Shown piece by piece: positions 27,556 through 35,403 of a stretch of 64,000 nucleotides of DNA. Under the pieces are notes generated by a model. The model was not told where the DNA came from and searched no databases. It saw only the letters and a program-made list of their open reading frames with translations. Source of the DNA: Streptomyces geranii (GTDB lineage: Bacteria; Actinomycetota; Actinomycetes; Streptomycetales; Streptomycetaceae); NCBI RefSeq assembly GCF_002954775.1, contig NZ_PJME01000007.1, positions 248,001 to 312,000 on the forward strand, in the 5' to 3' direction. Position 1 is the stretch's first letter, and each line of letters opens with the position of its first letter. The position numbers were made by a program, and so were the translations under genes.

Positions 27556-28350
27556 ATGCGCACCCAAGTGAGTCCCAAACGCCATCCGCACCACGACGCC
27601 CCCGACACCGCCGAGTCGTTCCGCAGGCTCGCCACCCTTCCCGAGGGCCGGCAGCGCGACACGCTCCGCGAGAAGATCGTCGAGGCCTGGCTGCCCATGG
27701 CCGACCGCCTCGCGGGCCGCTTCCGCAACCGCGGGGAGAACATGGACGACCTGCGCCAGGTCGCCGCACTGGGCCTGGTCAAGGCCGTCGACCGCTACGA
27801 CCCCGCCCTCGGCAACGCCTTCGAGAGCTACGCCGTCCCCACCGTCACCGGCGAGATCAAGCGCCACTTCCGCGACCACATGTGGACCCTGCACGTACCG
27901 CGCCGGGTCCAGGACCTGCGCAACCGCGTACGGTTCGCCTCCCAGGACCTCGCCCAGACCATCCCGGGCCGCAGGCCCACCGTCGCCGAGATCGCCGAGC
28001 GCGCCAACATCAGCGAGGAGGACGTCAAGGTCGGCCTGGAGGCGCTGGAGAGCTTCGCCGCGCTCTCCCTCGACGCCGAACTCCCCGGCAGCGAGGACGG
28101 ATACTCCCTCAGCGACGCCTTAGGATCGGCCGACCCCGCTCTCGACACCGTCATCGACCGCGAGGCCGTCAAGCCCCGGCTGCGGGCGCTGCCCGAGCGG
28201 GAGCGCGACATCCTCTACATGCGGTTCTTCGCCGACATGACCCAGAGCAGCATCGCCGAGCAGCTCGGCATCTCCCAGATGCACGTCTCCCGCCTGATCA
28301 GCCGCTCCTGCAACCGGCTGCGCGACCAGGTCATGAAGGACGCCGCCTGA
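27556..28350 (+). CDS. RNA polymerase sigma factor of the SigB/SigF/SigG family, with a TTA codon
   Basis: A 264-residue stress/development-type sigma factor. Region 2 is EAWLPMADRLAGRFRNRGENMDDLRQVAALGLVKAVDRYDP, quoted in parts: DDLRQVAALGLVKAVDRYD is the core-binding helix and FESYAVPTVTGEIKRHFRD is the -10 helix. Region 3 includes RRPTVAEIAE. Region 4 is the HTH SSIAEQLGISQMHVSRLI near residues 232-249. Codon 189 (28120-28122) is TTA, the codon read only by bldA tRNA-Leu, so translation may be delayed to development. No anti-sigma gene is adjacent; the next genes are a PAS-GAF and a GAF-ANTAR protein. Confidence 0.9.
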   Translation: MRTQVSPKRHPHHDAPDTAESFRRLATLPEGRQRDTLREKIVEAWLPMADRLAGRFRNRGENMDDLRQVAALGLVKAVDRYDPALGNAFESYAVPTVTGEIKRHFRDHMWTLHVPRRVQDLRNRVRFASQDLAQTIPGRRPTVAEIAERANISEEDVKVGLEALESFAALSLDAELPGSEDGYSLSDALGSADPALDTVIDREAVKPRLRALPERERDILYMRFFADMTQSSIAEQLGISQMHVSRLISRSCNRLRDQVMKDAA

Positions 28351-28368
28351 CCGGGTCCGCTCCGCCGA

Positions 28369-29496
28369 CTAGCCCATGGCCAGGGCGATGTGACGGGACA
28401 TCATGTCCGCCGTCTGCGCCTCCGCCATCGAGAACACCGGCCGCGCGCCGCTGCGGAACAGCGTGAGCACACCGTGTACGACGCCGTCGCGGGCCAGCGG
28501 TACACAGAGCAGGGACGTCACGTTCGCCTGGACCAGGACCGGAGCGCCGGTGGCGTCGAGGCCGAAGGCCTCCGGGTCGCCGGGACGCACGAGCGGCGCG
28601 GGGGAGCCGCCCCGCGCCGCCTCGACTACCAGCGGACAACCGGTGGGATCCTGCGCCGCCACGGCCGCCGTGTCCGCCCCCGACGGTCCCAGCACGGTCG
28701 TACGGGACGGACGGGCGCCGCCCGTGTCGGCGATCACCCAGTCCGCGAACCGGCCGTGCAGCACCCCGGCCGCCCGCTCCAGCACCGTGCCCGGGTCGCG
28801 GGACGGGCAGGTCAGCAGGGCCGAGGCCATGGCGTCCAGGAGGTCGAGCAGGGTCGCGTGCCGGGTCGCCTCGGAGAGGTCGGGCAGGGCGGCCGTGGGG
28901 CTGTTCGCCGCCGGTTCGGGCGGGCCCGGCGGCAGGCTCAGGTCCGCGGGCTGGAGCACCACCAGGACCGTGGCCCGGGGTTCGCCGCTCGGTCTGAGCG
29001 CGGTGAGGGTCGTGTGCACCGGTGCGGACGGGCGCTGCTGGAGCCGGACGGTGAGGCCGCGGTCGCCCTCGCCCCGGGCCACCGCCGCGACCTGCGAGCG
29101 GAACGCGGCCCGGTCGGCGTGCACGAGGAAGCCGGTCAGCGGACGGCCCGTCGCATAGCCCGCGCGGGCGCCGGTGAACACGGTCGCCGCCGGGTTCAGT
29201 CGGCGCACGACCGTCTCACGGTCCGTCAACGCCACGGGCAGCGGCAGCTGTTGGAAGATCATCCGCAATAACTGCTGGTCCTGACGGTCCCGTTGACCTG
29301 CACCCGCGGAGGGCAGGGTGGACGACAGCCGCTCGTACCAGGGCCACAACTGATCGGCCACATGGTCGAGTTCGAAGATCGCCGCGTCCAGGACGGTCGG
29401 GAGATCGTCGGTCGGCACGGATCTGGCCGCCTTCAACTCGGCGACCCGGCGCACGAAATCCACAAGTTCTTCACCGAATTCGTCAGTCTGCGCCAT
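28369..29496 (-). CDS. PAS and GAF domain sensor protein, with a TTA codon
   Basis: A 375-residue cytoplasmic protein with no transmitter domain. Residues about 75-185 form a PAS domain (QLLRMIFQQLPLPVALTDR, then FLVHADRAAFRSQVAAV). Residues about 215-370 form a GAF domain (VTSLLCVPLARDGVVHGVLTLF). It probably senses a ligand or redox state and passes this to a partner. Codon 76 (29271-29269) is TTA, so bldA control is likely. It is convergent with the sigma factor (18 bp) and divergent from the GAF-ANTAR gene (67 bp). Confidence 0.8.
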   Translation of the reverse strand: MAQTDEFGEELVDFVRRVAELKAARSVPTDDLPTVLDAAIFELDHVADQLWPWYERLSSTLPSAGAGQRDRQDQQLLRMIFQQLPLPVALTDRETVVRRLNPAATVFTGARAGYATGRPLTGFLVHADRAAFRSQVAAVARGEGDRGLTVRLQQRPSAPVHTTLTALRPSGEPRATVLVVLQPADLSLPPGPPEPAANSPTAALPDLSEATRHATLLDLLDAMASALLTCPSRDPGTVLERAAGVLHGRFADWVIADTGGARPSRTTVLGPSGADTAAVAAQDPTGCPLVVEAARGGSPAPLVRPGDPEAFGLDATGAPVLVQANVTSLLCVPLARDGVVHGVLTLFRSGARPVFSMAEAQTADMMSRHIALAMG

Positions 29497-29563
29497 GACA
29501 TGAACCTAACCCGTTTTTCCTGTGGACAAGCGGGCAGGCGCGGAGCAGGGGGAGGTGGGCGCG

Positions 29564-30280
29564 GTGCCGGACAACAGTCAACTGGGCCACTGGACAACGG
29601 AGTCGACCGAATCGACCGTGCCGGGACGCAGACTGTCGGAGCTGGTCGAGCAGGCCGTCCGCTGCACCGCCGACTGCTGCGGGGCCAGCAGCATGGTGAC
29701 CGAGCCGGGGCCGGAACGCTCGGCCGTCGTCACCCATCCCGACCTCGCCGGACTCGTCGCCGTCCAGCTCCGCTCCGGCGACGGGCCCATCCCGGCCGCC
29801 CTCGAACGCGGTACGCCCGTCGACTCGGCCGACCTGCTGAGCGAGCGCCGCTGGCCCGAGTACCGTGCCGTGGCGCTCGACTCCGGTGTCCGTTCCAGCG
29901 TCACGATGCCCTTCCGGCGCTCCGGGCTGACGGTCACCCTCAGCCTCTACAGCTTCCGCCCGGGCGCCCTGGAGGACGCCCCGCACGGCCCCGTACGGGC
30001 GCTCGGCGACCTCGCGGCCACCTGCCTGGTCCGCGACCGCTCCTACGGCGCCGCGCTCACCGAGCTGGAGCAGCTCGGCACCGCCCTGCGCACCCGACCG
30101 GTCGTCGACCAGGCCTGCGGCATCGTCATGCACGTCCTGGGCTGCGACGCCGACGACGCCTTCGGGGTACTGCGCCGGATCTCACAGGGCACCAACCGCA
30201 AGCTGTCGGAGGTGGCGGCGCGTGTGGTCGCGCGGCGGGGGCGGGGGCTGGAGGGGGAGCTGGTCTCGCTGTCGAACTGA
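29564..30280 (+). CDS. GAF-ANTAR domain protein (putative RNA-binding antiterminator)
   Basis: A 238-residue protein with a GAF domain (about residues 20-165) followed by an ANTAR domain. The latter is recognised from ALRTRPVVDQACGIVMHVL and AFGVLRRISQGTNRKLSEVAARVV. ANTAR domains bind paired hairpins in nascent RNA and prevent termination. GTG at 29564 has GGGGGAGG about 8 bases upstream; an earlier GTG at 29522 lacks such a site. It diverges from the PAS-GAF gene. Confidence 0.82.
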   Translation: MPDNSQLGHWTTESTESTVPGRRLSELVEQAVRCTADCCGASSMVTEPGPERSAVVTHPDLAGLVAVQLRSGDGPIPAALERGTPVDSADLLSERRWPEYRAVALDSGVRSSVTMPFRRSGLTVTLSLYSFRPGALEDAPHGPVRALGDLAATCLVRDRSYGAALTELEQLGTALRTRPVVDQACGIVMHVLGCDADDAFGVLRRISQGTNRKLSEVAARVVARRGRGLEGELVSLSN

Positions 30281-30522
30281 GGGGCGGGTGGGGTGAGCGG
30301 GGCGCGTGGGGGGCGTGCGAGGGTCGGCTGGTGCTGGTGCTGGTGCTGGTGCTGGCATTGGCGGCTGCGTCCCGCCACCGGTGGGCCGGTATGTCACCCG
30401 CTCGGGCGTGCCCGTCCCGCGAATGGTGTCCGGCCGCGCGCGCCCCGCGCCCCGGCGGGCTGTCATGGGATGCGGGGCATCACCCGACGTGCCCCGCAGC
30501 CGCCGCTCGAAGGGGCCCAGCC
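30281..30522. repeat. Intergenic spacer with a GTGCTG hexamer repeat
   Basis: The 242-bp gap holds at least four GTGCTG units in tandem (30331-30354, with a partial unit before). Such repeats slip easily. No gene or clear terminator is seen in the rest. Confidence 0.5.
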
Positions 30523-31284
30523 ATGCGCCGCACCGCCCGTGTCCTGTCCGTCGCCGTCCTGGCCGGTGCCGCCCTGGGTGCCGTCGCCCCGGCCGGGTTC
30601 GCGGACGCCGCCGGGGAGGTCAGCCCGGGCACCGTGGGCCCCGGGGGCACCGTCACCGTCTCCGTGGCCTGCGAGGCGACCGGCGGCACCCCGCCCGCGT
30701 CCATCGACGCGCACTCCCAGGGCTTCGAACTCGGCACCGTCCAGCTCCAGCAGGTCCCCGGCACCGACGACCCGGCGGCAGGCCCCGCCTACAGCGGCAC
30801 CGCCAAGATCGCCCCCGCCTGGACCTTCGAGGGCGACGGCCAGAGCGCAGCCGCGCCCGCCTCCGAATGGGCCGCCGACGGTACGTGTCCTGGGCAGGCC
30901 GGGGGACAGGGCAAGGCGTGGCAGGCGACGTTCACCGTGACCCGCGACGGCACTGGCACTGGCACGGGCACTGTCACGGGTACCGGCAATGGCAGCTGCG
31001 GCACCGACCCCCACGCCGCAGACCCCCTTGCCGCCGACTCCCTGAGCGGCGACTTCCAGGGCGTGGCCGCCTGCCCGACGCACAGCTCCGCGCCCCTCCC
31101 CGTACACCCCGTGCAACCCGCCACGCACACTCCCGCCCCGGTGCAGCGCGGGGTGGACGCCGGGCAGGGCGGTGCGTTCACCGACTCGGTGCCCGCGCTG
31201 GTCGCCGGGGGAGTGCTGATGGCGGGCGCGGCCGGGGCCGCCGTACACCGGCTGCGTCGCAGGGGCGGCTCCGCGCGCGGGTGA
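30523..31284 (+). CDS. Secreted, membrane-anchored cell-surface protein
   Basis: A 253-residue protein with a Sec signal peptide (basic start MRRTARVLSV, hydrophobic core, cleavage probably near AGFADAAG). A beta-rich extracellular region begins VSPGTVGPGGTVTVSVAC. Eight hexamer repeats (30949-30996) encode alternating Gly-Thr pairs. A C-terminal transmembrane helix (about residues 225-242) is followed by HRLRRRGG. No LPxTG-like sortase signal is visible, so anchoring is by the helix. Function is unknown. Confidence 0.72.
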   Translation: MRRTARVLSVAVLAGAALGAVAPAGFADAAGEVSPGTVGPGGTVTVSVACEATGGTPPASIDAHSQGFELGTVQLQQVPGTDDPAAGPAYSGTAKIAPAWTFEGDGQSAAAPASEWAADGTCPGQAGGQGKAWQATFTVTRDGTGTGTGTVTGTGNGSCGTDPHAADPLAADSLSGDFQGVAACPTHSSAPLPVHPVQPATHTPAPVQRGVDAGQGGAFTDSVPALVAGGVLMAGAAGAAVHRLRRRGGSARG

Positions 31285-31383
31285 GGCAACCCGAGCGGGC
31301 TCCCACGGGTCCCTGTGACCGTGGGGACTTCCACCCCACAGGCACGCACCAGGCACCGCACCAGCAACCGCGCGGAGGTACGC

Positions 31384-32631
31384 ATGCGGCGGACGGCCCC
31401 CCAGGGACACGGTCCCGTCCGCTACGGCCCGCCGCTGCCCGGCGACGGACTCCCCGTACTGCCCGAACTCGCCGCCGTGCTCGCCGCAGCGGCCGATCGC
31501 CCCGGAGCCCAGCCGACCGGCGGCGGACCCGCACTCCTCGACGCGGCCTGCGGCTACTGGGCCCGGCGCGGACTGCCCGCCGACCCCGACCGGGTGGTCG
31601 CCGCCCCCGGCGCCCCGGCCCTTCTTCTCGCCCTGACCGCCGCGATCGGCGGCGACGTCCTGGTGCCCCGGCCCTGCGCGGCCTGGTGGGCGCCCCAGAT
31701 ACGGGCGTTGGGCAGATCCGTGTTCCACGTGGGCACGCCCGCCGAGTGCGGGGGCGTACCGGACCCGTACGCCTTCCTGGAGACCGTCCGCCGAGTGCGT
31801 GCCGAGGGCGGTGATCCGCGGCTGCTGGTGCTGTCCGTGGCCGACGACCCGACGGCGACCGTCGCCCCGCCCGAACTCCTGCACGAGACCGTCGAGGTCG
31901 CCGCCGCGGAGGGCCTGCACCTGGTCAGCGACGAGACCTGGCGCGACACCCTGCACCGGCCGCACGACACCGTGCTGCTCAGCCCGGCCGAGATGCTGCC
32001 GGACAAGGTCACCGTCGTCACCGACCTGTGCGGCGCGCTGCTCCCGGCCGGCTGGCCCGCAGCCCTCGCCCGCTTCCCGGCGAACCCGGCGGGCGACGCC
32101 CTACGCGCGCGCGTGCTCGACGTACTGACCGCGCTCGGCGCCCGGATCGCCGAACCGGTGGCCGCCGCAGCCGCCTACGCCCTCGGCGAGCCCGAGCCCG
32201 TCACCGAACGGCTCACCGCCGCCGTACGCCTCCACGCGCGCGTGGCCGTCGCCGTGCACCGCGCGGTGACCGCCGCGGGCTGTCTGGCCCGGCCCCCGCG
32301 CGCGGGCCGCCATCTGTACGTCGACCTCGGCCCCCTGCGGACCGCGCTCGGCGCGCACGGTGTCGGCGACGCCCAGGAGCTGGAGGACCACCTCACCGCC
32401 CGGCTGGGGATGCCCGCGCCTGGCGGTCACCGGTTCGGGGACGACCTTGAGGCACTGCGCGTCAGGCTGGCCACGGACGCGCTGCTCGGCGACACGCCCG
32501 GGGAACGGGCGCAGTCGCTCAGATCACCCGAACCACTGGAACTGCCACACGTGCGACGCGCGTTGACCCTGGTGGGATCGATCTTCGACGATCTCTGTGA
32601 CGACGCTCAGCGACGGGAGCCTCCTCGATGA
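31384..32631 (+). CDS. Aminotransferase class I/II-like protein lacking the catalytic lysine
   Basis: A 415-residue protein with the fold-type I layout: VVAAPGAPALLLALTAAI, then VLVPRPCAAWWAPQIRALG, then LHLVSDETWRD. In true members the Schiff-base lysine follows about 25 residues later in an S-x-S-K motif. Here the aligned segment is VVTDLCGALLPAGW, with Gly at the Lys position, so PLP cannot be bound covalently. It may be a binding or structural protein. The ATG at 31384 has GGAGG 6 bases upstream. It overlaps the MBL gene start by ATGA, implying joint function. Confidence 0.78.
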   Translation: MRRTAPQGHGPVRYGPPLPGDGLPVLPELAAVLAAAADRPGAQPTGGGPALLDAACGYWARRGLPADPDRVVAAPGAPALLLALTAAIGGDVLVPRPCAAWWAPQIRALGRSVFHVGTPAECGGVPDPYAFLETVRRVRAEGGDPRLLVLSVADDPTATVAPPELLHETVEVAAAEGLHLVSDETWRDTLHRPHDTVLLSPAEMLPDKVTVVTDLCGALLPAGWPAALARFPANPAGDALRARVLDVLTALGARIAEPVAAAAAYALGEPEPVTERLTAAVRLHARVAVAVHRAVTAAGCLARPPRAGRHLYVDLGPLRTALGAHGVGDAQELEDHLTARLGMPAPGGHRFGDDLEALRVRLATDALLGDTPGERAQSLRSPEPLELPHVRRALTLVGSIFDDLCDDAQRREPPR

Positions 32632-33650
32632 CGCAGCAGTCCGAGTCGACCACGAGCATCAACACGGACATCAACCCGGGCACGACCCCCGAGGTGCTTC
32701 GGCCGCCGCACGGCGACCGGGTGTGGCCGCGGTCCTTCGCCGACCGTCTCACCGCCCCGCTGCCAGGCCTGCGGGGCATGGCGAGATTCGCGAGAGAGGG
32801 CGCGGTACGGCCGACTCCGGAAGGCCTCGCCGACATCCCCCGGCTGCCCTTCGAACCCGGCCCGCTGCCCCGCGTGGACGCGCGCACGGTCGCCGTCTCC
32901 TGGGCGGGACACGCCAGTTGGGTGGTCAGGATCGGCGGGCTCACCGTCCTCACCGACCCGGTCTGGTCGCGCCGCATCCTGGGGACCCCGGCCCGGATCA
33001 CCCCCGTGGGCGTCGCCTGGAGCGCGCTGCCGCGCGTGGACGCCGTGGTCATCAGCCACAACCACTACGACCACCTGGACGCCCCCACGCTGCGCAGACT
33101 CCCGCGCGAGACCCCGGTGTTCGTGCCGGCGGGACTGGGCCGCTGGTTCAGGCGCCGCCGGTTCACCCGGGTCACCGAGCTGGACTGGTGGGAGACGGCC
33201 GAACTGGCGGGCGTCCGCTTCGACTTCGTACCGGCCCACCACTGGTCGAAGCGCGGCCTGACCGACACGTGCCGCACGCTGTGGGGTGGGTGGGTGCTGA
33301 CCGATCTGGACGGGCAGCGGGTGTACTTCGCGGGGGACACGGGGTACGGGCACTGGTTCGCGCGGATCGGGGAGCGCTATCCGGGGATCGACCTGGCGTT
33401 GCTGCCGATCGGGGCGTACGACCCCCGGTGGTGGCTGAGTGACGTCCACTGCGATCCGGAGGAGGCGGTGCGGGCGGCGGTGGACCTGGGTGCGCGGCGG
33501 ATGGCGCCGATGCACTGGGGGACGTTCGTGCTGTCGGCGGAGCCGGTTCTTGAGCCGTTGATTAGGGTGCGGGTGGCTTGGGAGCGGGCGGGGCTGCGGC
33601 GGGAGGATCTGTGGGACCTGCCGGTGGGGGGTTCGCGGGTGCTGGGCTGA
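32628..33650 (+). CDS. MBL-fold metallo-hydrolase (NAPE-PLD/RomA-like)
   Basis: A 340-residue enzyme with the metallo-beta-lactamase metal motif H144-x-H146-x-D148-H149 in ISHNHYDHLD. Later ligands are the His in PAHHWSKR, Asp in YFAGDTGYG and His in APMHWGTF. This pattern matches the Ulag/RomA/NAPE-PLD-type phosphodiesterases (beta-lactamase superfamily domain 2), acting on phosphodiester or lactone bonds. Translation is coupled to the aminotransferase-like gene. The C-terminal quarter shows slightly lower codon bias. The substrate is unknown. Confidence 0.87.
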   Translation: MTQQSESTTSINTDINPGTTPEVLRPPHGDRVWPRSFADRLTAPLPGLRGMARFAREGAVRPTPEGLADIPRLPFEPGPLPRVDARTVAVSWAGHASWVVRIGGLTVLTDPVWSRRILGTPARITPVGVAWSALPRVDAVVISHNHYDHLDAPTLRRLPRETPVFVPAGLGRWFRRRRFTRVTELDWWETAELAGVRFDFVPAHHWSKRGLTDTCRTLWGGWVLTDLDGQRVYFAGDTGYGHWFARIGERYPGIDLALLPIGAYDPRWWLSDVHCDPEEAVRAAVDLGARRMAPMHWGTFVLSAEPVLEPLIRVRVAWERAGLRREDLWDLPVGGSRVLG

Positions 33651-33659
33651 GTTCCTCCT

Positions 33660-33869
33660 CGCCCCCGCCGCCCCTACCCGTTCCCATCCCAGGGGGCTGC
33701 CGCCCCCGGACCCCCGCTTTGTCCTCAAACGCCGGACGGGCTGAAAAACCAAGCGCAGGCCGGCACCCCTCAGCCCGTCCGGCGTTTGAGGACGAGCGCG
33801 TTCAGCGCGATACGGGGGTTCGGGGGCGGAGCCCCCGAAGGATGGGAACGGGTAGGGGCGGCGGGGGCG
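33660..33869. repeat. Nested 210-bp inverted-repeat intergenic element
   Basis: The outer arms 33660-33689 and 33840-33869 are a perfect 30-bp inverted repeat. The inner arms 33721-33744 and 33770-33793 are a perfect 24-bp inverted repeat. The segments between are also partly complementary (G-rich against C-rich). It fills the gap between two convergent genes. Related elements with the core GCCCGTCCGGCGTTTGAGG are common between Streptomyces genes and probably act as bidirectional terminators. Confidence 0.85.
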
Positions 33870-33877
33870 AGAAACAC

Positions 33878-34507
33878 TCACGTCGCCCCGCGAAGGCCCC
33901 GTACTCTCCGCCACACGCTCGGCCCCGCGCTGATCGCCAGGGTCAGGGCCACCGCCGCCACCACGCCCTCCCACGGCTCGTCGAACAACGAGCCGCCCAG
34001 GACGCCGATCAGCTGGTACGTCGCCGCCCACGCCAGGCATGCCGGGACGTCGCCTCGGGCGAAGCGGCGGACCGGCCACTTCGCCATCAGGCAGGCCAGC
34101 ATCACCGGGATGCGGCCCGCCGGCACCAGGCGGGACAGGACCAGGACCGTCACCCCGTGCTCGCTCAGCTTCTCCTGGGCCTGGGCGAGGCGGTCCTCGG
34201 GTGCCCTCGACTCGATCGCCGCCAGCCAGCGCGAGCCGTTCTTCGAGCCCATCCCGCGCCGGCCCAGCCAGTACAGCGCCACATCACCGAGGAACGCGGC
34301 CAGCGCGGCCACCGCGAACACCAGGGTCATGGCCAGCGGGGACGTCTCGTGGAAGGCGACCACCGCCGCCGAACTCACCAGCGCCCCCGTCGGCACCACC
34401 GGCACCAGCGCCCCGATCAGCACCAGCAGGAACAGCGTCGGATAGCCGATCGCCTGCCCCGCCGACCCCTGCCCCGAGGTCGCCGCGGCGGCCAGGAGCA
34501 CGTTCAC
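33878..34507 (-). CDS. DedA family membrane protein
   Basis: A 209-residue membrane protein of the DedA/VTT family, proposed lipid (undecaprenyl phosphate or phosphatidylethanolamine) flippases. Hydrophobic segments lie at about 20-50, 60-80, 135-160 and 165-190. The family signatures G-D-x-x-x-Y-x-x-G-R (GDVALYWLGRRGMG) and V-x-x-R-x-x-P-x-x-R (VLSRLVPAGRIPVML) are clear. The GTG at 34507 overlaps the MBL gene stop by 4 bp, so the two are coupled. Confidence 0.85.
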   Translation of the reverse strand: MNVLLAAAATSGQGSAGQAIGYPTLFLLVLIGALVPVVPTGALVSSAAVVAFHETSPLAMTLVFAVAALAAFLGDVALYWLGRRGMGSKNGSRWLAAIESRAPEDRLAQAQEKLSEHGVTVLVLSRLVPAGRIPVMLACLMAKWPVRRFARGDVPACLAWAATYQLIGVLGGSLFDEPWEGVVAAVALTLAISAGPSVWRRVRGLRGAT

Positions 34508-35280
34508 CGCGCGACCTCCAGGCGCACGCTCTCCCCGTGTTCCAACCGGTGCACCTCGACCGAGGGCGCCCGCTCCGCCGCGAGGCGGACGAACTCCTCA
34601 CCCGGCGAATAGAACTCGTGCGGGCGTACGGCGTCCAGTCCGATCGGCCAGTACGTGCCGTAGTGCACCGGCACCGCACTGCGCGGCGCCAGTCGGGCCA
34701 GCGCCTCGGCCGCCCGTTCCGCGTTCAGGTGGCCCTCGCCCAGGTACGGGCCCCAGCCGCCCACCGGCAGCAGGGCCGCGTCGACCGGCCCGACCTCCTC
34801 CGCCATCGACTCGAACAGGCCCGTGTCCCCGGCGAAGTACGTCCGCGCCTCGCCCTCGATGACGTACCCGAGCGCGGGCGCCCGCTGCGGGCCGAAGTTC
34901 AGCCGCCGCCCGTCGTGCCGCGCGGACACCGCCCGTACGACCAGGTCACCGACCTTGGTGTGGTCCCCGGGGGCCACTTCCGTGATCCGCAGGTGTGCCA
35001 GACGGCGCGTCAGGCCCGGCACCGCCTTCGGCGCGCCCCGGGGCACGATCAGGTGTGCGCCGGGCGCGAGGCGTGCGAGGGAGGGGACATGGAGGTGGTC
35101 GGAGTGAAGGTGGGAGACGAGCGCCACCTGCGCGCTCCATGCGCCGGGCGGCGGCAACTCGCCCCGTCGACGGCGCAGATGGGCGAGCCGGCGCACGAAC
35201 AGGGGGTCGGTCAGCACACGTACGCCCGAGTCCTCGACCGTACAGGTGGCGTGCCCCCACCACGTGATGTCCACCGGCAC
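34504..35280 (-). CDS. MBL-fold metallo-hydrolase
   Basis: A 258-residue hydrolase of the UlaG/YtnP-like branch. The N-terminus VDITWWGHATCTVEDSGVRV is typical. The zinc motif is H57-x-H59-x-D61-H62 in VSHLHSDHLH, and later ligands are in YFAGDTG and VPVHYGTY. GTG at 35280 has GGAGG about 8 bases upstream; the frame is open beyond but not coding-like. It precedes and overlaps the DedA gene, so a membrane-lipid-related substrate is possible. Confidence 0.85.
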   Translation of the reverse strand: MPVDITWWGHATCTVEDSGVRVLTDPLFVRRLAHLRRRRGELPPPGAWSAQVALVSHLHSDHLHVPSLARLAPGAHLIVPRGAPKAVPGLTRRLAHLRITEVAPGDHTKVGDLVVRAVSARHDGRRLNFGPQRAPALGYVIEGEARTYFAGDTGLFESMAEEVGPVDAALLPVGGWGPYLGEGHLNAERAAEALARLAPRSAVPVHYGTYWPIGLDAVRPHEFYSPGEEFVRLAAERAPSVEVHRLEHGESVRLEVAR

Positions 35281-35403
35281 CCCTTTGCCTCCTTCGCGCG
35301 ACTCCCCGAAGAGTACGGGCAGGAGTAGGGTCGGCGGGAAACCCGGGGCGAGTGGGGAAAACCCTGAGGTGAACGGGGAAGCCCGGAGCTGAAGGGGGAC
35401 GCC

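Noticed and set aside
30327..30354. Small gene over the GTGCTG repeat
   Set aside because: The frame is only the repeat translated (Leu/Val-rich or Trp/Cys-rich) and has no ribosome site.
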